Source: Maylandia zebra
Taxonomy: Eukaryota > Chordata > Actinopteri > Cichliformes > Cichlidae
Reading direction: 5' to 3'
DNA length: 64,000 bases
NCBI RefSeq assembly: GCF_041146795.1
Contig: NC_135170.1
Location: 6,536,033-6,600,032 of the forward strand
How positions within the stretch are numbered: position 1 is the first letter of the stretch; every line of letters starts with the position of its first letter. The notes below the pieces were generated by a model. That model ran no database searches, was not told the origin of the DNA, and saw only the letters and a program-made list of their open reading frames with translations. The translations under genes were made by a program, and so were the position numbers. Positions 40,990 to 53,756 of the stretch are shown in pieces.

Positions 40990-43373
40990 GAAACGAGTCA
41001 GGAGAGAGGGAGAGATGGCCGACCAAGTATCCACACAGAAATGACTAGGTTCCTTGTTGTATTTGTTCCTTTGTCAGACTTGTTGTTCCTTATACTTACT
41101 CATTTAAGTTCTCAATACCCATAACTTGTTCAGATGTACAATTGTATTGTTTTATATCAACTTACAACATGTCTTCACAGGTCTTTTCCTGCTCTTTATG
41201 GAAACAAAGCAAAGCGCCGATGCTTTCGAGGGCCTGCCAACCAATTCACACCAGTTAAAGAGATACAACTTAATTTTTATCTCTTACCCAAGCTTGTTCA
41301 GTCTACTCCAAAAGGCAGTGAAGAATTTGTCCATCTGCAAGCTGGTTTGGGACGTAGGTCTACACTGATACCTGACAGCTACAGTCATGATGAGGTAAGG
41401 TACTGCTCCACATTGACAGGAAAATATATTTGTTGTAAGTTAACGAGCAAAAAGTGTTTGTCTTTATTCAGAGTCAATTAATTTGGTGGCCGATGGTTTA
41501 TTTCAAAGGTATGTTCAAGACTCAAAGATCTGTATCCAAAACTGGAAAGTGTTTCTGGGGGCTGGCTGATTTACAAAGGAGCAGGTAGAAAAAACCTCTT
41601 AATGGCCATTCCAACTTTTGAATTGATAGTTATAGAAGAATTTTGATGATATCATGACCATGAATGCACTGCAATGTGTACTGCCACATTTTAAATAGTA
41701 CTGAGTCACTCACTTTTCTCGACAGGTGGATGGGGTTCTCGGAAACTAAATATGGTGCCTCCTGAGGACAGTGGATATACTGGGTCACTGCTAAAAAAAT
41801 GCAAGTGCTGGGGGAATGACCGTCCTTTACATTGCTCCAATCCAGGAAGAGCTAGACACTCAGCCGCTGCCTCCTGACTCTAGCTCCTTTTCCAATATGC
41901 CAAAAGCGATGTGCCACTCATGTCAAACCAGCTACCCACTTCAACTCTTAGCAATGCATGTTGAAACATGTCAGCCTTCAGATACTAATGCAGAGTGGTG
42001 TGTACAGTCCCGTTGCATGGATGAGTCTGGGAGATCACATTACACGTAGCTTTGTCCTATAAAACTACGTAATGACTGAAACATGTTTTGAAAATGTTTT
42101 TATCAGTCAGGAGCTTCATGTTCAATGGATGTCACTACACTTGCTTGTGTTTCTGTAGGTAATTTATTAAGTTTGTACTTGCTATTCTCCTTTATCAGAC
42201 TTGTAATGAAGACATAGAGGACACACCACATCCCATACCACATACAGAAGACGATCAACTTAACTCACATCTAAAGGTGAAGTTTTGTACCCCTTTAACC
42301 TTTATCTATTTGACTGTGCATGACAAAGACGGGAACATAAATATGATGCCTTACATTGAATGGGGAGAAAATTGAGTTTGATTAAAGTGTCCTACAATAG
42401 CCAAGTTGAAGAGGTTCATTATTAGAGGTTGGATTTATTCCTTATATCTAAAGTGGGTAGCCCATGTAAGCTGTATTTGTAATGAAAGTTGACAGATAAG
42501 CAACCATCAGATGTATGCAATCACATCACAATTCCATTCTTTTAAAGTTGCTGGTTTTTTCCCCTTTCTTTGCTTGTCTTGACAGGATGTGGAGGAAGAT
42601 GTCATTATTTTGTCCTCAACTGCAAAGGTAATGTTGAGTGCAACGTGTTGAATGTCTGTCTTTGAGGCATTATTGATTCTATCGTTGATATTGTTTCCTG
42701 TTACAGATTGTGTGCCCTGTCTGCGGTGAGACATTTCCTCAGAATGAGGTGGAGGCACATGCAAGCGAGTGTTGTGAGAGGTAATGCAGTCTTTTAATAT
42801 GGCTTCCAACGTATGTTTGAGAATTTTCCTACAAGCCTTTTGCTTTCCACCTATTAATTTATATTTTGATAGACAGCATTTTATGCTTTGTTAGTGATTG
42901 TGCCATGTATGTTATACTTTGGTTTTGATCCTTATAAAAAATTTTTTTTTGCATTAGGTTTTGTCATTGTTGCCATAACATTTTTAATTGTTTAAGTCTT
43001 ACAGAAGTTATTACAACACGGTTGAAGAAGTTCTCTTAAGTTTTAAAGGTATTGTTTTATTTGTTGCTTTTGTACAGTACATGTTTGAGGTCAAGTGATG
43101 TGGTTTTTACTCTGGCATTTTTTCATTACAGCAATGCAAACCTACCTTCACAACAAAGGATGGGCATTTCTAGGTTTGTACACATCAGTAGTCTTTCTTC
43201 AATGCTCTGTACAGTGGTTTTCAAACAATTTCTGCCAAGTACCCTTTGTGTAAAGGAATCCAGCTACCTAAAGGCTTAGCCTGCCTACTGCATTTTCTTC
43301 TTCTGTTAGGTCAAAGTCACATACTGCTAGTGGTGACACAATTCAGTTTGAAAACCTAAAAGACATTAACGAA

Positions 43374-44345
43374 CAGAGATGGGCAGTAACGCGTTACTTG
43401 TAACGCGTTACTGTAATCTGATTACTTTTTTCGAGTAACGAGTAAAGTAAGGGATTACTATTGCAAAATCGGTAATTAGATTACCGTTACTTTCCCGTAG
43501 GAACACTGCGTTACTAAAACCGTGATTTTTTGCGAGAATGTCTCACGACAGTGACGTAAGCGAGTGCGCCGTTAGTGACAACAGCTGTGTGCAGATCAAC
43601 AATGGATCACATATCGAGTGCGGGAGAGAGTATGAGCATGCAGCGTTTAAAGCGTGGAAGTACTGACCTTACTTTGAGTTTGATTCCATAAAAAGTGACA
43701 AAAACATTAGCGTCCATCGTGCGTGGGAAGAAAACTTCTTTTTACAGCGAAAAAAGCCCCTAAACTTCCAAGGAAGCACCAAGAGCGCAACGACGTAATG
43801 GGAAACTCACAGAGACACTGCCGTATCCTTCCACTGACCGCTGCACACCTGCACCAGGGTAAACCTCCGCCTACTGCAGTCCTGCTTTACAGGTGAAAAT
43901 AGAGCAACAGGACCGCTGAGTCTTTGACTTTATTTATGTTCTGCTGTGTTTTACTTGCATCTATTTGAAAGAGTGAGTGTAAACACAAAAAATTATTTTA
44001 TTTTATGTGCTGGAATGTGCAGAAAATAGGTTTAAATGTTAAACTCATTTATTCAACTCAGAGAATGTTGCATATAATTACATTTTTGCTTGATGCATAA
44101 AGTTAAAAGATTAAAAATGATAAAACAAGTTAAAAAAAAGAGACTTTTCCATTTGATTACATTTTGTATGATGGATTATGTAGAAAAAGTAGAATTGGGC
44201 TGAAAGATCTATCGCTTTATCACCTCTTCAGGTTGTAAATCGTGTTTTTAAAAAGTAACTAAGTAACTAAGTAATTAATTACTTTTGAAAATAAGTAATC
44301 AGTAAAGTAACGGGATTACTTTTTTGGGGAAGTAATCAGTAATTA
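43374..44345. mobile_element. hAT-like non-autonomous element in the HECT gene
   Basis: The left end CAGAGATGGGCAGTAACGCG begins at 43374. The interior shows GTAACGCGTTAC-type phrases at both ends, a familiar hAT pattern in fishes. The right end appears truncated (last motif GGGGAAGTAATCAGTAATTA), and I found no 8-bp duplication. It separates two parts of the HECT gene just before the acceptor at 44360. Confidence 0.65.
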
Positions 44346-45350
44346 GTATTTTCTCCATTAGCCTGGATGAAATCCTGCAGGCCATAAGTACTGCTGTGAA
44401 TACAGAGGAAGAATTCCGTATCACTGTCTCAAGATCCAATATGGTGGAGCGGGGACTTGCAGAGTGGAAGAGGCAAAAAAAGGCATTGCCTACAAATCAG
44501 CTGAGGGTCACATTCATCGGAGAGGCAGGAATTGATACAGGGGCATTACGGAAAGAATTCCTCACAGGTACTCATATTTAAAATGTGATCTAAATTGATA
44601 GGAGTGAAAATGGCTACTTAACCGGACTAACTATTTGTGTTAAAAGAAATGGTTGCAGGCTTGGAGCAACGGCTATTTGAGGGTGACCAGACTGGGAAGG
44701 CTCCCAAATATTCATTGCTGGATCTCGATCTAGGAAACTTCCGGTAGGCCTTTCTCACATGCATTGGGGTCTGCAGTTTTGTGTACACACACACGCATTG
44801 GAAATTACCTGATTGATGTTATTTATCTCTTCTCCTCTCACAGTAGTGCTGGTGAAATTTGGGCAGTTAGTCTGGCGCAAGGTGGGCCACCACCCTGCTG
44901 CCTCAAAGATTGGTGTTACCAGTACTTGTGCAGTGGAGAGCTGCAGATTGAGAACATTAGGAAAGAGGATGTCTGTGATGTTCATTATACTTCTGTTATC
45001 TCCCAGGTATGAAGTCTTAAAGGTTTCACTGCTCTACAGTGTTTTGAATTACATGTTTAGCACAGATTTTACCATCCCTTATGTTATTTGCAAATTATAG
45101 GACTCTGGAATTGGTCATGTTAATGTGTATGTTTGTGTCCTTTAAGGTTGATTCGGCCACAGAAGATAAAATGACAGAACTCACTGATGAAATTTTGAGT
45201 TGTGGCTATCATGGACCTGTTAATGTCGAAAAGAAAGAAGAAATTGTTCGGTAAAACTGTTTTACTGTTTCCCCCCCCCAAAAAAAGTTGTTTTTTTTTC
45301 ATTTAGCAGCATGCTACTTTTTCTTCCTTTCTGCATTTCAGTGCTGTTGT

Positions 45351-47024
45351 CAGAGGTGTGGACTCGAGTCACATGACTTGGACTCGAGTCAGACTCGAGT
45401 CATTAATTTTATGACTTTAGACTTGACTTGAAAAAATGTTCTAAGACTTGTGACTTGACTTGGACTTTTACACCAATGACCTGGGACTTGAATTGGACTT
45501 GAACCGGTTTACTTGAAAAGACTTGATATTTCACCCCAAATATAAAATTTAACATGCATATAGAGATTGAAAATGTGACGTCATTCAGGGGTAAACCGCA
45601 AAGGATTCTGGGAACTCGTGGCAAGAGGTACTAGCGCACGCAGGCTTTCAATTGAAATCAGTCACACAGCGATAAAAAGAAACACAAAAATGTCAAGAAG
45701 CCGTTGTATTATTAACTGCAATAGCCGGTCGCATGACAGCCACGGGAAGCCGACGGGTAAAGAGATCGGTTGTTATCGGATTACGTCGTTGAAGAGAAAT
45801 TGTTCAAGCCATGTTTCCGAAGTAACAAAGACGCGACGGATGGCCTGGATTGCAGCCATTCAAAGATCAAATATAACGTCCCAGAACACTCCAGCTCAGG
45901 TTAGTCTGCTCCAAGCATTTACACGAAGGTCAGTGTTTTTTAGTAGTTAATACATCATTTTCATAACATAATTGGTGATATAGGTTACAAGCAAGTCTGG
46001 CACTGAGCAGAAATTGTCGCGCTATGCTCCTTTATTTATTGTGCATAAATAGTGAATTGTCCTGACACAATATTGCGTTTCGCCTCTGTTATTATGGTAC
46101 ATTGACAAAAACATATACTTTTATTCACAGGATAAAACAGGTTTTTTGTATCACTAATTGTCCAGTACGATTACAGCATACAGTATTATTGTCACTGCTA
46201 CATTTCTGTAACGCGTACCAGAAATTATTTCCACTACTAATTAATTACCGTTGAGCTCAAAGGTCCTATTAATAAATGGTTAAGGAATGTGTATTTATGA
46301 CGACAATTTGTGAGACTGGTAAACTTGTGATACGTACGATGGTCTTTCGTTCTACACGGTGCATTTCAAGGTCCTGTACCCATCCGGCGGTAAACTGTAC
46401 CTGGGCTTGTTGCAGTGACCGGAAGTTACTAAACTTCACGAGTGTATGCGCTCACTCCAAGAACCGTATGATTATAAATATGCATATAAATATGCTACAA
46501 TGAGATAGCTGACTTCATCTAACTAGCAAATGTTGTCCAGGCTACGTTGGTGATACAGTTTTTTTTAATGTGTATGATATTTTTGTCATTCGATTTTAAA
46601 GCCGGTCCTACAACCGCATCCAAGAATAACATGCAGCTTATCTCAGAACTGTCGGTGAAAATTATTCTTGGAGCTAGGTTTAATTGAGCTGCATTTTAAA
46701 GAGGTGCAATTTCACAATTTGTGTATATTTTCTAAGTTCACTATTTTGTCATGTGTTGAGAAAAACACAGATTTTAAAATTACATTGTCTGATATTTACA
46801 TTTAGCATAACTGCAACATTCTTTTTTCATTTTTTTTTTTTAAAGACTCGAAAGGACTTGAAATTCAAAGTTTCAGACTTGTGACTTGACTCGTTCTTTT
46901 ACACCAGTGACTTGAGACTCGACTCTGACTTGCCTGACATTACTTGAGACTTGACTTGAGACTTGAGGATAAAGACTTGAGACTTACTTGAGACTTGCAA
47001 AACAATGACTTGGTCCCACCTCTG
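45351..47024. mobile_element. hAT transposon with THAP-like ORF inside a HECT exon
   Basis: The inverted ends CAGAGGTGTGGACTCGAGTC (45351) and CAATGACTTGGTCCCACCTCTG-type (ending 47024) are flanked by an exact 8-bp duplication GCTGTTGT (45343-45350 and 47025-47032). Repeats of GACTTGAGACTTG fill both subterminal regions. A plus-strand frame near 45690-45900 reads SRCIINCNSRSHDSHG and TKTRRMAWIAAIQRSNI, which matches a THAP-like start, but no transposase core follows. It sits nine bases into an exon of the HECT gene. Confidence 0.93.
45690..45900 (+). pseudogene. THAP-like fragment in the hAT element
   Basis: The frame carries CIINCNSRSHDSHGKPTG, an N-terminal Cys-x3-Cys pair, then GCYRITSLKRNC and RRMAWIAAIQR, the Trp-containing helix of THAP domains. 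It then runs out of recognisable sequence at ENT/QNTPAQ. Only the DNA-binding part is present. It could be an exon with a donor at CAG|GTTAGT near 45900. Confidence 0.5.
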
Positions 47025-48824
47025 GCTGTTGTTCTTCACGCCACACTTCGGTTGGTGCCTCTCCTCTCCCAGCTACGTGATGGTCTCAACCTTTATGGTC
47101 TTACTGATCTACTGAAGCAGTACCCAAACATCTGCCAATCGCTGTTTGTCCCAGGGGTGGAAGTTAAGGTGAGTAAATGTTGACTTTAGTAGGGATAACC
47201 CTTGTAATTGTGAATAGCAGTTCAAAGTGCTCTTTACCTTTACTTTATAGTATATACTTTAAGTCCTATAGTAGAGAATGTAATTAATGGTGGCACTGGA
47301 AAAAGAATATTCAAAATTGTCTTAAGTTGCTTAATATTCCTGAACCGTTTAGAGCAAAAACAAGGCATCAGGAACAATGAAAAAATCCCTTTTAACAAGG
47401 AGTATTTACATGTAACCTACAGAGTTATAAAGAGACTTGATCTATACAAAGTTATAAGATTAAATGAGAAGAACTAGCAAGCAGCATGAGACAGACGTTT
47501 AAGTCCCTGTCTTTATGTGTGACAAAAGAATACAATTACTTAGAATAAAGACAAAATAATAGGTCCTTGATCTTGATTCAGATAAAGTCACAATTTTCTT
47601 TGTCTTTCTTACCAGGCTGATGCTGACTTTGTTTTTGCAACATGCCATCCTGAGTTCAGCGAGAAGGGCTCCAACAAAGAACGGGTGGAAATGAGGATTA
47701 TGAACCATCTACAGGAATTCTTGCAAGAGCTGGAATCACGTAAGTGCACATGTAGTTTACTGTCAATGTATTTTGTCTTTCTGTGTTAAACTTGGAATCA
47801 TAATTTTATGTAAGAAATGGCTAAACTTTTAGAGAACGGCCAGTCTTGGTTTTCATGGAGTTTGCCGCTTTAGTGTTTTTAGATCTTTTTGTCCGACGTT
47901 TCTGGAGTACAAAAAGATATAAAAAAAACAAAAGCAGCAAAATGTGTGAAAACAGTTCTTATTCTGTAAACCTTTGGCCACAGCTGTAGATTACACTATG
48001 AGTGCTTGTTCACTCTTTGTCAGTAATTAAATTTTTAAGTTGTGTTTGTGAAGTTACAGGTAAACAGTATCTAATATTTTATCTAAATGACTGCTTTGTC
48101 TTTTTTTTTTTTTTTAAAAAAGGTGAAGAGCCTGAGACCAGTGACCGTCCAGTCATCCTTTCCCCAAGTTCATTCTTACAGTGGCTCACAGGACAAGGCC
48201 ACATTCCTGTCCTGCCAGATGAGAAGATGAACTTCAAAGTCTCTGTGCAGTTCAACCACTCATGCCATATTCAGTATGGCACTCATGAAGTTTGCTACCC
48301 AACCGTTACAGCATGTAGTAATACAGTCAAGCTACCTGTTCAGCATATGCAAACTTATGAAGAGTTCAAGCATGTGATGACAAACGCGTTCCACTATGGT
48401 CAGGCATTTCTTCATATTTAGGAGCATGATCAGCCAGCCAGACATCTTGATTGTTCCATGAAATGTTAGTAAAACAAAGAAATCGACATATGTTGCTTGA
48501 TGGTTTTTTTTTTAAATTATTGTTTTACAGTTTAAGCATTCTGTTTATTGCCATTGAAATTATTATAAAAAACGTTTTTGTCAATATAGTCCTTGCTGAT
48601 CTCATTCCCTCCTCCATTTAACTGTGTCAGCTTGTGAGTATCGATTTGGGTTCATGAGTGTAACAGAAAGTAAGAAAATGAAAATTACCATTAAAACAAG
48701 GAGAGGTTCTTATTCTTCTTAGAAAAAGGGATTATTTAAAAGAAAAACTATCACTAGCAGTTTGTAAAATAACATGTTCTTATAATTTTACTCTCTGATG
48801 GGCCAAGCTGCAACTTTCATGGAT

Positions 48825-51800
48825 TCATGTAGGTGAAGACCATGGTGTGGTCAGGTAAATGTCTCTTCCAAAACTACATGAAGGCACAAGAGGATCTATG
48901 GAAAGGCGTAGAGATTCAATATCTTCAGCATTCAGTGGACATTCCATTTCTGGCACCAAAACACCTGGGTTGTTATGATGGGATAGCCCTGCACTCTCCC
49001 AATCAATGCTCTCAATTTGGACTTCCTGAAATAAAGCAGCATATGTAAATGATTTTAAAAATCTACATATAGCACTCAATAAAACCAAAACATTGCCATT
49101 ATTACTCAACTGCCAAATTTTCTTCATATCTCTGTGGCTCTCTGATGGGGTGCTGCAGCATCCCAAGTTCCCACAGCTGGTTTGGTGAAAGGCTATGCTC
49201 TGTCCTGATGGAATGATCATTCCAGCCAGCAGAAAACTTGGCCAAATCCCCCTTGAGTCTTGGGAGGAAGGTGTAATGGGCACAGAAGAGATGAAGACTA
49301 TCTGAGATGTTAAGAAATCCATCTTCCTCCAAGCTGTGTAGCACATCATAATAAATGTGTGTCACCCCTGTCCAAACATCCCTCCATAGGCGCTCAATTC
49401 TACATTTGAAAAAAAAAAAAATACAGAAAAGGTCTGAAAGGTCAATCAAAAACTAACAAAGGACAGCCAAACAGCAATTCAGCTGGAGTCATTCATGATG
49501 AAATAACAATGTTATGCCATTTAGATCTTACAAGCATTACCTCTGGTTGTGCACGCTTTTTCCTCTTATGAAGCTTCCACATCCTGTGCCTCTCACAGTG
49601 AACATCATTTCAGCAATCTTGACATTTTCAACTCCTTGGTCAGCTCTCACTCTGTACCATATAAGATTTTGAAATAAGTATTGAAACAACAAAATACACA
49701 AAAAAATTATTCAAATACATGATTGACACACTTGCAAATTTATATACAGCACTGAAATCCTGATCATTTCATGGTTAAACATGGCAAACACAAATCATGA
49801 GACAAACTCCAGAATAAATTTTACGAAGAATTACTCACTTGTAAGGCCATCCAAATCTTCTCACTCCGTCCAGAAAAAAATCAAGTGCAGTGCTGGCTGT
49901 GTTGTTGCATGCAGCATTAAGGTACATAATCTAAAGTGGGGGAAAATTGATTAACACCACCACATTAAAAATTCATACATATATACAAAATGTTTATAGG
50001 AGGACATGTGACAAGAGTGTGCAAACTGTCATAATACACAATATGATCAAAATATGTGAGCTGTATAATTACATAAGCGGAGAGAGAAAAGATGTGAGAA
50101 AGTCTTTGTGGATTTAATAATATGTGCTGTATTTGGGTACGCAATTTACTTTCCTAGAGTAGCCATCTATGCCGCCAAATATCACTATGTTGTATTTGGT
50201 GAAAAAAAGACAAGCAAAGCATAAAGCATCTGATGGATAAAATTATTCAGAATTATGTTAGTCATTTAATTTTCTATGGCAAGGCAAGGCAAATTTATTT
50301 GTATAGCACAATTCAACAACAAGGTGATTCAAAGTGCTTTACAGAGACATTAGAAACAAATAAAAAGCATGATTTAAAATTGATTCAAACAAACAAACTA
50401 ATTAACAAACAAAAAAAACAGTATATAAAATCAAAACAGATAAAATCAGAACAATAGATAAAATCAGTAGTTAAATGCAGGTTTTGAAATTTAAGCTTAA
50501 GTGTGGATTTGGTGCTTTATTCAAATGCAGCTGAGAATAGGTGAGTCTTCAACCTGGATTTAAATAAACTGAGTGTTTCAGCTGATCTGAGACTTTCTGG
50601 GAGTTTGTTCCAGATATAAGGAGCATAAAAGCTGAATGCAGCTTCTCCGTGTCTGGTTCTGACTCTGGGAACTGATAAAAGACCGGATCCAGATGACCTG
50701 AGGGATCTGGAAGGTTCATACTGGGTCAGGAGGTCACTGATGTATTTTGGTCCTAAACCATTCAGAGCTTTATAGACCAGCATCAGAACTTTAAAGTCTA
50801 TCCTCTGACGGACAGGCAGCCAGTGTAAAGACCTCAGAGCTGGACTGATGTGGTCCACTTTTTTGGTCTTAGTGAGGACTCGAGCAGCAGAGTTCTGAAT
50901 GAGCTGTAGTTGTCTGATTTTTTAGGTAGACCTGTAAAGATGCTGTTACAGTAATCAAGCCTACTAAAGATGAATGCATGGACTAGTTTTTCCAGGTCCT
51001 GTTGAGACATCAGATCTTTTATCCTTGAAATATTCTTGAGGTGATAGTAAGCTGACGTTGTTATTGTCTTAATGTGTTTTTCTAAGTTTAGGTCTGCATC
51101 CATCACTACACCCAAATTTCTCGCCTGGTCTGTGGTTTTTAGGTGTATAGATTGAAGTTCTCTGGTGACCTGTAATCGTTTTTCTTTGGCGCCAAAGACT
51201 ATTACCTCAGTTTTGTTTTTGTTTAGCTGGAGAAAATTGTGGCACAGCCAGTCATTAATTTCCCCAATGCATTTACCAAGAGCCTGTACAGGGCCTTGGT
51301 CTCCTGGTGACATTGTAATATATATTTGTGTGTCATCTGCATAGCTGTGGTAGTTTATTTTGTTGTTTTTTATAATCTGCCAGTGGGAGCATGTAAATGT
51401 TAAACAGAAGGGGTCCCAAGATGGAACCTTGGGGAACTCCACATGTGATACTTGTCTGCTCAGATGTGAAGTTACCTATTGATACAAAGTATTTCCTGTT
51501 TTCTAAGTATGTTTTGAACCAGTTTAGTACAGTTCCTGAAAGACCTGCCCAGTTCTCCAGTCGTTTGAGTAATATGTTGTGGTCAACTGTATCAAATGCT
51601 GCACTGAGATCCAGTAAAACTAAGACTGACATTTTTCCACTGTCTGTATTCAGACATATGTCATGCCAAAACAAACCTAATTAATTTATGATTGGTGTCA
51701 ATGTGCTGTAGGAAATGTGGGCCTTGAACAGAGTACTTTCGCCGAACCACACAGCCCAAAGTTGACATTCTTGTTAAGATGCCCTCTGTATCAACTCTGT

Positions 51801-53318
51801 GCATTGATGCCTTTAGTCTGTTCCACTGTACACGGTGGCCCGCAGCTTGAAGGCAACCCTTGACAATCTGATATCCAGCATGAGGTAGTCTGGATTTAAC
51901 GTCTCTCACTTTGGCATCAAGAGCGTCATTAGATATGGTAGAGTAAAGACTCCTAACTGACATGTTGTACTCCTGCATTCTCCTGTACATGGTACGTCTT
52001 GAGACACCAAGAAGGTCTGCTACACATGTGGCAGGTAGACCAAGCTGAAGAAGACTTTGGAGGTGATTCTCTGTGACCTGAAGCCTAAAACGCCCATAAG
52101 GACCAATAATCTGTACCACAGAGTTGAAGGGGGGAGGGTTGTTTCGCTGGTGTAACAAGTTGCTCAGTTCTTCTATAGCTTCGCAGACATCAGCAGGAAG
52201 GTCAGCATTCTCCAGTGCATTCATGAAAGTCCTCTCTTGGGTCACAATGTACTCCAGAAAATCAAGGTCAAGAGGGTCGTTGTTGAGGACATACTCCAGC
52301 CTTTGCCTAAATCTGGACAAGCACTCCTGCACGAATATATTCTGAAAAAGGAAATGCAATACAATGTCATTTAGTATTAAGATAACTGTTAATAATAAGT
52401 GTCACTTAAGGCCATTACAAACCATCAGCGTTGCCTTCACATTTTAAATCCACAAGAATTTAACAATAATAAGCACAGTTTCATGGATTTCAAGCACTTT
52501 AATTAATTAATGGTGCTTTTCAGGAAACCTGCAATTTCCTCACACCTGAAACTAGCCTGTAAATTTTCCTTCATCCTACTGTAGGGGCCTGTCTGCTAGA
52601 ATGACACAATATTCAGAAGATGCATCACATCATTTTATGCTAACTAATTAATATAATACAACAGTAAAACACATGTCAAATGATTCAAAAGTCATTTGGT
52701 AATCTGTGCATGTGTTGTTTGTGTCTAGCTTCACAAAACCTGGGAGGCTCTTGGTGAGTCTGAACACTGGGCTGAACAGTGGTAGAAGTTAGTAAATTTA
52801 GCAGGTGTCTTGCTGACCTGACAATTGAGTATGTTAAGTATGTTAAGAGTACTGTGTATTTAATCATACACTATGTAACAGAAAAGTTATATATCATATC
52901 ACACCGAAGTGATCAGTAATGATCCAGACACTGATGAGTGTTAGACTAAATATACACTGTAGCTAAGGGTTTTAAGTAAGCTAAAGACTTGGGATGCTGT
53001 GTGAGACATAAGAAAACCCAAATAGCAATGGTTTTGACATTCTTTTGCACATTTTCCTACTGTAGGGGCCTCTGCAAGTGTGGAGGACTCTGGAGGGCTA
53101 CAAGATGACAACTTTGGGATTCTATTGAAAGGAGTCTTTCATATTTGTTTGTCAACGCTGAACCCAGGGCAATCTACGCTAAATTAGCGTTTTTAGCTAA
53201 CAGCTACAACACGCATAAACGTTACTGTACGGGTATTATTTGTTAACATGACGCTTGTTCTTATACATGTAATACATTTATTACCAACCTGAGAGTTTCT
53301 CAACTGGTCATTTGACAT
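48825..53318 (-). CDS. IS3EU-type DDE transposase, multi-exon
   Basis: Reading right to left, exon 1 is 53318-53289 ([10 protein letters not shown], inside the right inverted repeat). It joins in phase to 52341-51690 ([19 protein letters not shown]; helix-turn-helix [37 protein letters not shown]). The integrase-like core follows in exons near 50205-50160 ([13 protein letters not shown], first Asp), 49932-49846 ([18 protein letters not shown]), 49648-49538 ([13 protein letters not shown], second Asp) and 49420-49110 ([14 protein letters not shown], Glu). A last exon at about 49030-48825 ends [11 protein letters not shown]. An L2 copy lies between the second and third exons, probably in the intron. 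All three catalytic residues remain. The exact joins around the L2 and near 49115 are uncertain, so activity cannot be claimed. Confidence 0.78.
50272..51664 (-). mobile_element. L2-clade LINE, 5'-truncated
   Basis: The minus strand encodes reverse transcriptase segments [37 protein letters not shown] and YADDTQIYI (catalytic YADD). The C-terminal end follows ([37 protein letters not shown]). Two frame breaks occur, near 51440 and 50850. The 3' tail is L2-like (GTGCTATACAAATAAATT) and ends in GCCTTGCC repeats near 50280. The endonuclease is missing. It lies within the transposase gene of the IS3EU-type element. Confidence 0.88.
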
Positions 53319-53750
53319 CACGAATGTCTTCAGAAGAATTACTCCAGCTCAAGATGTCGTAGATTGCCACTTGCGGTCCGCTAGTAAAACGAAGTTCGAT
53401 TACTCTGCGCACGATTACGCAAGAACCGGAACCGGATGCAAGTTCCAAAAAACTGAATTGTAGAACTGAAACTGAATGGTGAGAAGTGAAACTGAAATTA
53501 TTCGAGAGCTGAATTTTTAAAGGATAAAATGCCGTTTCAAAGCAAATGAATTCAATTTCAAAATATAAAATTCAATTTCAATTTAGTGATGATCATTTTC
53601 AAACCATAAATTCAATTTCAAATTAGACTAATTCAAATTCAGTTTTCAAAAGCATTTATTCAAGTTACAATTCAGATTCAATCTATGCAATTCAAATTCA
53701 AATTTAACTTATTCAATTTCAGTTTCTGATGGCACAGATTTATGCCCATA
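52582..53750 (-). repeat. Right long terminal inverted repeat of the IS3EU-type element
   Basis: This is the inverted partner of 39818-40989. It contains the first exon of the transposase gene (53318-53289). The outer part holds the same TTCAATTTCAAAT array. The two repeats differ by only scattered bases, including the end (GGCAGAAATC on the left, GGCATAAATC on the right). Confidence 0.93.
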
Positions 53751-53756
53751 AGAATG

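Larger units (their letters stand above)
41181..48421 (+). pseudogene. HECT-domain E3 ubiquitin-ligase-like gene of the transposon
   Basis: About 14 exons with good splice borders can be followed. The N-terminal exons at 41181-41395 and about 41510-41586 are followed by zinc-finger-like exons: MCHSCQTSYPLQLLAMHVETC near 41908 and IVCPVCGETFPQNEVEAHAS near 42707, both Cys2-His-Cys, UBZ-like. The HECT domain starts at 44361 (LDEILQAISTAVNTEEEFR, FIGEAGIDTGALRKEFLT). It continues through 44659-44744, 44844-45007, 45148-45252, 45342-47168 (interrupted), 47617-47740 and 48122-48421. The C-lobe keeps the catalytic Cys (YPTVTACSNTVKLP), with a stop at 48419-48421. The product resembles the G2E3-like HECT proteins multiplied in fishes. 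It is broken by a hAT inside one exon, by a frame change near 41810 and by another insertion near 43374. Confidence 0.8.
39818..53750. mobile_element. IS3EU-type DNA transposon, 13.9 kb, with HECT gene
   Basis: The element begins TATGGGCAGAAATCTG and ends with the near complement. It is flanked by an exact 6-bp duplication, AGAATG (39812-39817 and 53751-53756). A 6-bp duplication, TA-start ends and an integrase-like DDE transposase agree with the IS3EU superfamily as I know it. Long inverted repeats enclose two genes facing each other: a HECT-type gene (plus) and the transposase (minus). Later insertions inside are a hAT-like piece at 43374-44345, a hAT at 45351-47024 and an L2 at about 50272-51664. 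Confidence 0.85.

Noticed and set aside
50517..50858. Independent host gene on the minus strand
   Set aside because: It is the C-terminal end of an L2 reverse transcriptase.
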